Assembly (NCBI GenBank): GCA_023078555.1
Contig: CM041199.1
Location: 2,662,513 to 2,726,512 of the forward strand
Length of the DNA: 64,000 nt
Source of the DNA: Ulva prolifera
Taxonomy: Eukaryota > Chlorophyta > Ulvophyceae > Ulvales > Ulvaceae
Reading direction: 5' to 3'
This document shows, in pieces, positions 59,303-64,000 of this stretch. The translations under genes and the position numbers were made by a program. Below the pieces are notes generated by a model that saw only the letters and a list, made by a program, of their open reading frames with translations, searched no databases and had not been told where the DNA came from. Position 1 is the first letter of the stretch; every line of letters starts with the position of its first letter.

Positions 59303-62300
59303 CCACAATGTTCATTGCCCTACATTATATTTATCATCCAAGTATGGCGTTCATTGGATGTGTCAATATGCATTGGGACAACATCCCAACATGGTCATTT
59401 TCTGAAATCACCCACAGCTAAAGTTGCCGCAAGCTCCAAGAACGCATTGGAATTTGACACCGAAATCAAAGCCACAATGTTCATTGCCCTACATTTTATA
59501 CATCATCCAAGTATGGCGTTCATTGGATGTGTCAATATGCATTGGGACAACATCCCAACAGGGTCATTTTCTGACCCACCCAGAGCTAAAGTTGCCGCAA
59601 GCCCCAAGACGCGTTTGAATTTAACACCGCAATCAAAGCCACAATGTTCATGGCCCTACATTATATTATCATCCAAGTATGGCGTTTCATTGGATGTGTC
59701 AATATGCATTGGGACAACATCCCAACATGGTCATTTTCTGACCTCACCCAGAGCTAAAGTTGCCGCAAGCCCCAAGAACGCGTTTGAATTTGACACAAAA
59801 ATCAAAGCCACAATGTTCATTGCCCTACATTTTATACATCATCCAAGTATGGCGTTCATTGGATGTGTCAATGTGCATTGGGACAACATCCCAACAGGGC
59901 CATTATCTGACCTCACCCACAGCTCAAGTTGCCGCAAGCCCCAAGAACGCGCTTGAATTTTACACCGCAATCAAAGACACAATGTTCATTGCCCTACATT
60001 ATACACATCATCCAAGTATGGCGTTCATTGGATGTGTCAATATGCATTGGGACAACATCCCAACATGGTCATTTTCTGACCTCACTCAGAGCTAAAGTTG
60101 CCGCAAGCCCCAAGAACGCGTTTGAATTTAACACCGCAATCAAAGCCAAAATGTTCATTGCCCTACATTATATTTATCATCCAAGTATGGCGTTCATTGG
60201 ATGTGTCAATATGCATTGGGACAACATCCCAACATGGTCATTTTCTGAAATCACCCACAGCTAAAGTTGCCGCAAGCTCCAAGAACGCATTGGAATTTGA
60301 CACCGAATCAAGCAAGCCACAATGTTCATTGGGCCCGATACATTTAAAACATCATCCAAGTAGGGGCGTTCATTGGATGTGTCATGTGCAGTGGGGACAA
60401 CATCGCGCAACAGGGTCAGTTCTGGACCTCAACCACAGCTAAAGTTCAGCGCCGCTAAGCCCCAAGAACCGCGTTTGAAATTTGACATTGAAATCAAAGC
60501 CACATGCTCATTGCCCTACATTTGATACATCATCCAAGTATGGCCGTTTCAATTGGATGTGTCAATGTGCATTGGGACAACATCCCAACAGGGTCATTAT
60601 CTTGCCTCACCCACAGCTAAAGTTGCCGCAAGCCCCATAAACGCAGTTTGAATTTACGACAACAATTACAAACCGCAATCAAAGCCACAATGTTCATTGC
60701 CCTACATTTTATACATCATCCAAGTATGGCGTTCATTGATGTGTCAATGTGCATTGGGACAACATCCCAACATGGTCATTATCTGACCTCACCCACACTA
60801 AAGTTGCCTTGCAAGCCCCAAGAACGCGTTTGAATTAACACCGAAATCAAAGCCACAATGCCAGTGCCCTAAACATTATATACATCATCCAAGTTGGCGG
60901 TTAATTGGATATGCCATATGCAGTGGACACATCCCAACAGGGCCATTATCTGGACCTCACCCACAGCTAAAGTTGCCGCAAGCCCCAAAACCGCGTTGAA
61001 TTTAACACCGCAATCAAAGCCACAATGTTCATTGCCTACATTATATACAATCATCCAAGTAATGGCTTTCATTGAGTGTGTCAATAGTGCATTGGGACAA
61101 CATCCCAACATGGTCATTTCTGACCTCACTCCAGAGCTAAAGTTGCCGCCACGCCCAAGAACGCGTTTGAATTTACAACCACCGCAATTCAAAGCCACAA
61201 TGTTTAATTGCCCTACATTATATGTACATCATCCAGTATGGCGTTCATTGGATGTGTCAATATGCATTGGGACAACATCCCAACATGGTCATTTTCTGAA
61301 TCACCCAGCTAAAGTTGCCGCAAGCTCCAAGAACGCGTTTGATTTGACACCGAAATCAAAGCCACAATGTTCATTGCCCTACATTATATACATCATCCAA
61401 GTATGGCGTTCATTGGATGTGTCAATATGCATTGGGACAACATCCCAACAGGGTCATTATCTGACCTCACCAGAGCTAAAGTGCCGCAAGCCCCAAGAAC
61501 GCGTTTGAATTTGACACCGAAATCAAAGCCACAATGTTCATTGCCCTACATTTTATACATCATCCAAGTATGGCGTTCATTGGATGTGTCAATGTGCATT
61601 GGGACAACATCCCAACAGGGTCATTATCTGACCTCACCCACAGCTAAAGTTGCCGCAAGCCCCAAGAACGCGTTTGAATTTTACACCGCAATCAAAGCCA
61701 CAATGTTCATTGCCCTACATTATATACATCATCCAAGTATGGCGTTCATTGGATGTGTCAATATGCATTGGGACAACATCCCAACATGGTCATTTTCTGA
61801 CCTCACCCAGAGCTAAAGTTGCCGCAAGCCCCAAGAACGCGTTTGAATTTGACACCGAAATCAAAGCCACAATGTTCATTGCCCTACATTTATACATCAT
61901 CCAAGTATGGCGTTCATTGGATGTGTCAATGTGCATTGGGACAACATCCCAACATGGTCATTTCTGACCTCACCCAGAGCTAAAGTTGCCGCAAGCCCCA
62001 AGAACGCGTTTGAATTTGACACCGAAATCAAAGCCACAATGTTCATTGCCCTACATTATATACATCATCCAAGTATGGCGTTCATTGGATGTGTCAATAT
62101 GCATTGGGACAACATCCCAACATGGTCATTTTCTGACCTCACCCAGAGCTAAAGTTGCCGCAAGCCCCAAGAACGCGTTTGAATTTGACACCGAAATCAA
62201 AGCCACAATGTTCATTGCCCTACATTATATTACATCATCCAAGTATGGCGTTCATTGGATGTGTCAATATGCATTGGGACAACATCCCAACATGGTCATT

Positions 62301-64000
62301 TTCTGACCTCACCCAGAGCTAAAGTTGCCGCAAGCCCCAAGAACGCGTTTGAATTTGACACCGAAATCAAAGCCACAATGTTCATTGCCCTACATTTTAT
62401 ACATCATCCAAGTATGGCGTTCATTGGATGTGTCAATTTTCATTGGGACAACATCCCAACATGGTCATTTTCTGACCTCACCCAGAGCTAAAGTTGCCGC
62501 AAGCCCCAAGAACGCGTTTGAATTTGACACCGAAATCAAAGCCACAATGTTCATTGCCCTACATTTTATACATCATCCAAGTATGGCGTTCATTGGATGT
62601 GTCAATGTGCATTGGGACAACATCCCAACAGGGTCATTTTCTGACCTCACCCAGAGCTAAAGTTGCCGCAAGCCCCAAGAACGCGTTTGAATTTACACCG
62701 CAATCAAAGCCACAATGTTCATTGCCCTACATTATATACATCATCCAAGTATGGCGTTCATTGGATGTGTCAATATGCATTGGGACAACATCCCAACATG
62801 GTCATTTTCTGACCTCACCCAGAGCTAAAGTTGCCGCAAGCCCCAAGAACGCGTTTGAATTTGACACCGAAATCAAAGCCACAATGTTCATTGCCCTACA
62901 TTATATACATCATCCAAGTATGGCGTTCATTGGATGTGTCAATATGCATTGGGACAACATCCCAACATGGTCATTTTCTGACCTCACCCACAGCTAAAGT
63001 TGCCGCAAGCCCCAAGAACGCGTTTGAATTTGACACCGAAATCAAAGCCACAATGTTCATTGCCCTACATTATATACATCATCCAAGTATGGCGTTCATT
63101 GGATGTGTCAATATGCATTGGGACAACATCCCAACATGGTCATTTTCTGACCTCACCCAGAGCTAAAGTTGCCGCAAGCCCCAAGAACGCGTTTGAATTT
63201 GACACCGAAATCAAAGCCACAATGTTCATTGCCCTACATTATATACATCATCCAAGTATGGCGTTCATTGGATGTGTCAATATGCATTGGGACAACATCC
63301 CAACATGGTCATTTTCTGACCTCACCCAGAGCTAAAGTTGCCGCAAGCCCCAAGAACGCGTTTGAATTTGACACCGAAATCAAAGCCACAATGTTCATTG
63401 CCCTACATTATATACATCATCCAAGTATGGCGTTCATTGGATGTGTCAATATGCATTGGGACAACATCCCAACATGGTCATTTTCTGACCTCACCCAGAG
63501 CTAAAGTTGCCGCAAGCCCCAAGAACGCGTTTGAATTTGACACCGAAATCAAAGCCACAATGTTCATTGCCCTACATTTATACATCATCCAAGTATGGCG
63601 TTCATTGGATGTGTCAATATGCATTGGGACAACATCCCAACAGGGTCATTTTCTGACCTCACCCAGAGCTAAAGTTGCCGCAAGCCCCAAGAACGCGTTT
63701 GAATTTGACACCGAAATCAAAGCCACAATGTTCATTGCCCTACATTTATACATCATCCAAGTATGGCGTTCATTGGATGTGTCAATATGCATTGGGACAA
63801 CATCCCAACATGGTCATTTTCTGACCTCACCCACAGCTAAAGTTGCCGCAAGCCCCAAGAACGCGTTTGAATTTGACACCGAAATCAAAGCCACATGTTC
63901 ATGGCCCTACATTATATTACATCATCCAAGTATAGCGTTCATTGAATGTGTCAATATGCATTGGGACAACATCCCAACATGGTCATTTTCTGACCTCACC
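59303..64000 (+). repeat. Satellite array, about 169 bp per monomer, about 28 monomers
   Basis: Head-to-tail monomers with landmarks TTGCCGCAAGCCCCAAGAAC, AATCAAAGCCACAATGTTC, CATCATCCAAGTATGGCGTTC and GGGACAACATCCCAACA. Spacing is 169 bp in the clean part (for example 62831, 63000, 63169). Monomers fall into two linked variants. The unit contains an inverted GGGA..CATCCC. It continues past the window end. Open frames of 111 codons here are shadows: 169 is not a multiple of three, so they only run across two monomers. The length is close to one nucleosome repeat, as in many centromeric or heterochromatic satellites; that role is inference. Confidence 0.95.

Noticed and set aside
58404-59405. 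333-codon open frame crossing poly-G and the gap
   Set aside because: It is carried by poly-Gly and by N bases; not a real protein.
59315-63504. Many 80-200 codon open frames in the satellite
   Set aside because: The monomer is 169 bp, so each frame only crosses two or three monomers; all are the same shadow translated again.
1-64000. Search by eye for CRISPR arrays, tRNA or rRNA genes, and telomere repeats
   Set aside because: None recognised. The only regular array is the 169-bp satellite, which has no spacers. A tRNA search program was not available, so a diverged or intron-containing tRNA could be missed.

Overview
The window is nuclear DNA from a eukaryote. Its genes are split by short introns with GT donors (often GTATGT or GTGAGT) and TGCAG-type acceptors. 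Several exon-exon joins conserve codon phase, there are long in-frame protein repeats, and there is a satellite array. There are no bacterial operon features. A unicellular alga (perhaps green) fits the GC-rich, Ala/Leu/Arg-rich LRR gene and the small introns, but this is inference; no marker gene or rRNA is present to prove it.

Layout. (1) Segment A, 1-23706. (2) Segment B, 23707-35340, unique. (3) Segment A', 35341-59202, a near-perfect direct copy of A. The offset is 35340 at the first base and 35338 from about base 180 onward. A and A' both end at a poly-G tract; A' then runs into a 100-base assembly gap (59203-59302). (4) From 59303 to the window end, an uninterrupted satellite of about 169 bp per monomer. 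The order A-B-A' could be a 35.3-kb tandem duplication, a circular or tandem molecule, or an assembly error. One exon (35180-35533) reads straight from B into A', so A' sits in its natural context at that side, while A begins inside the same exon with a cluster of small indels, like an unpolished contig end.

Gene content of A (and A'). The best model is a plus-strand multi-exon gene (about 4470-9044) coding for a protein with a 13-residue repeat array, a Cys/His patch, a 76-residue repeat array and a conserved C-terminal domain. A decayed paralogue of that C-terminal domain lies in B (25853-26283). A also holds a plus-strand coiled-coil gene (13240-14946) built on a 14-residue repeat, a pair of diverged paralogous exons (about 15.9-16.4 and 17.5-18.1 kb), further small exons up to 19.3 kb, and a minus-strand leucine-rich-repeat gene (22585-20645).

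Gene content of B. The cleanest gene of the window is at 29092-31322: four exons, all introns in phase 0, 622 residues, one hydrophobic segment near each end. B also carries exons at 24.4, 27.8-28.5 and 32.2-33.2 kb and a GC-rich gene (33.8-35.5 kb) that runs into A'.

Two otherwise open genes (coiled coil and LRR) have one in-frame stop inside a regular protein repeat, identical in both copies. Together with the broken paralogue, this suggests several loci are decaying or are mis-sequenced; a changed genetic code is not supported, because the two best gene models contain no internal TGA or TAG. No gene here can be named from sequence alone, so no gene symbols are given.
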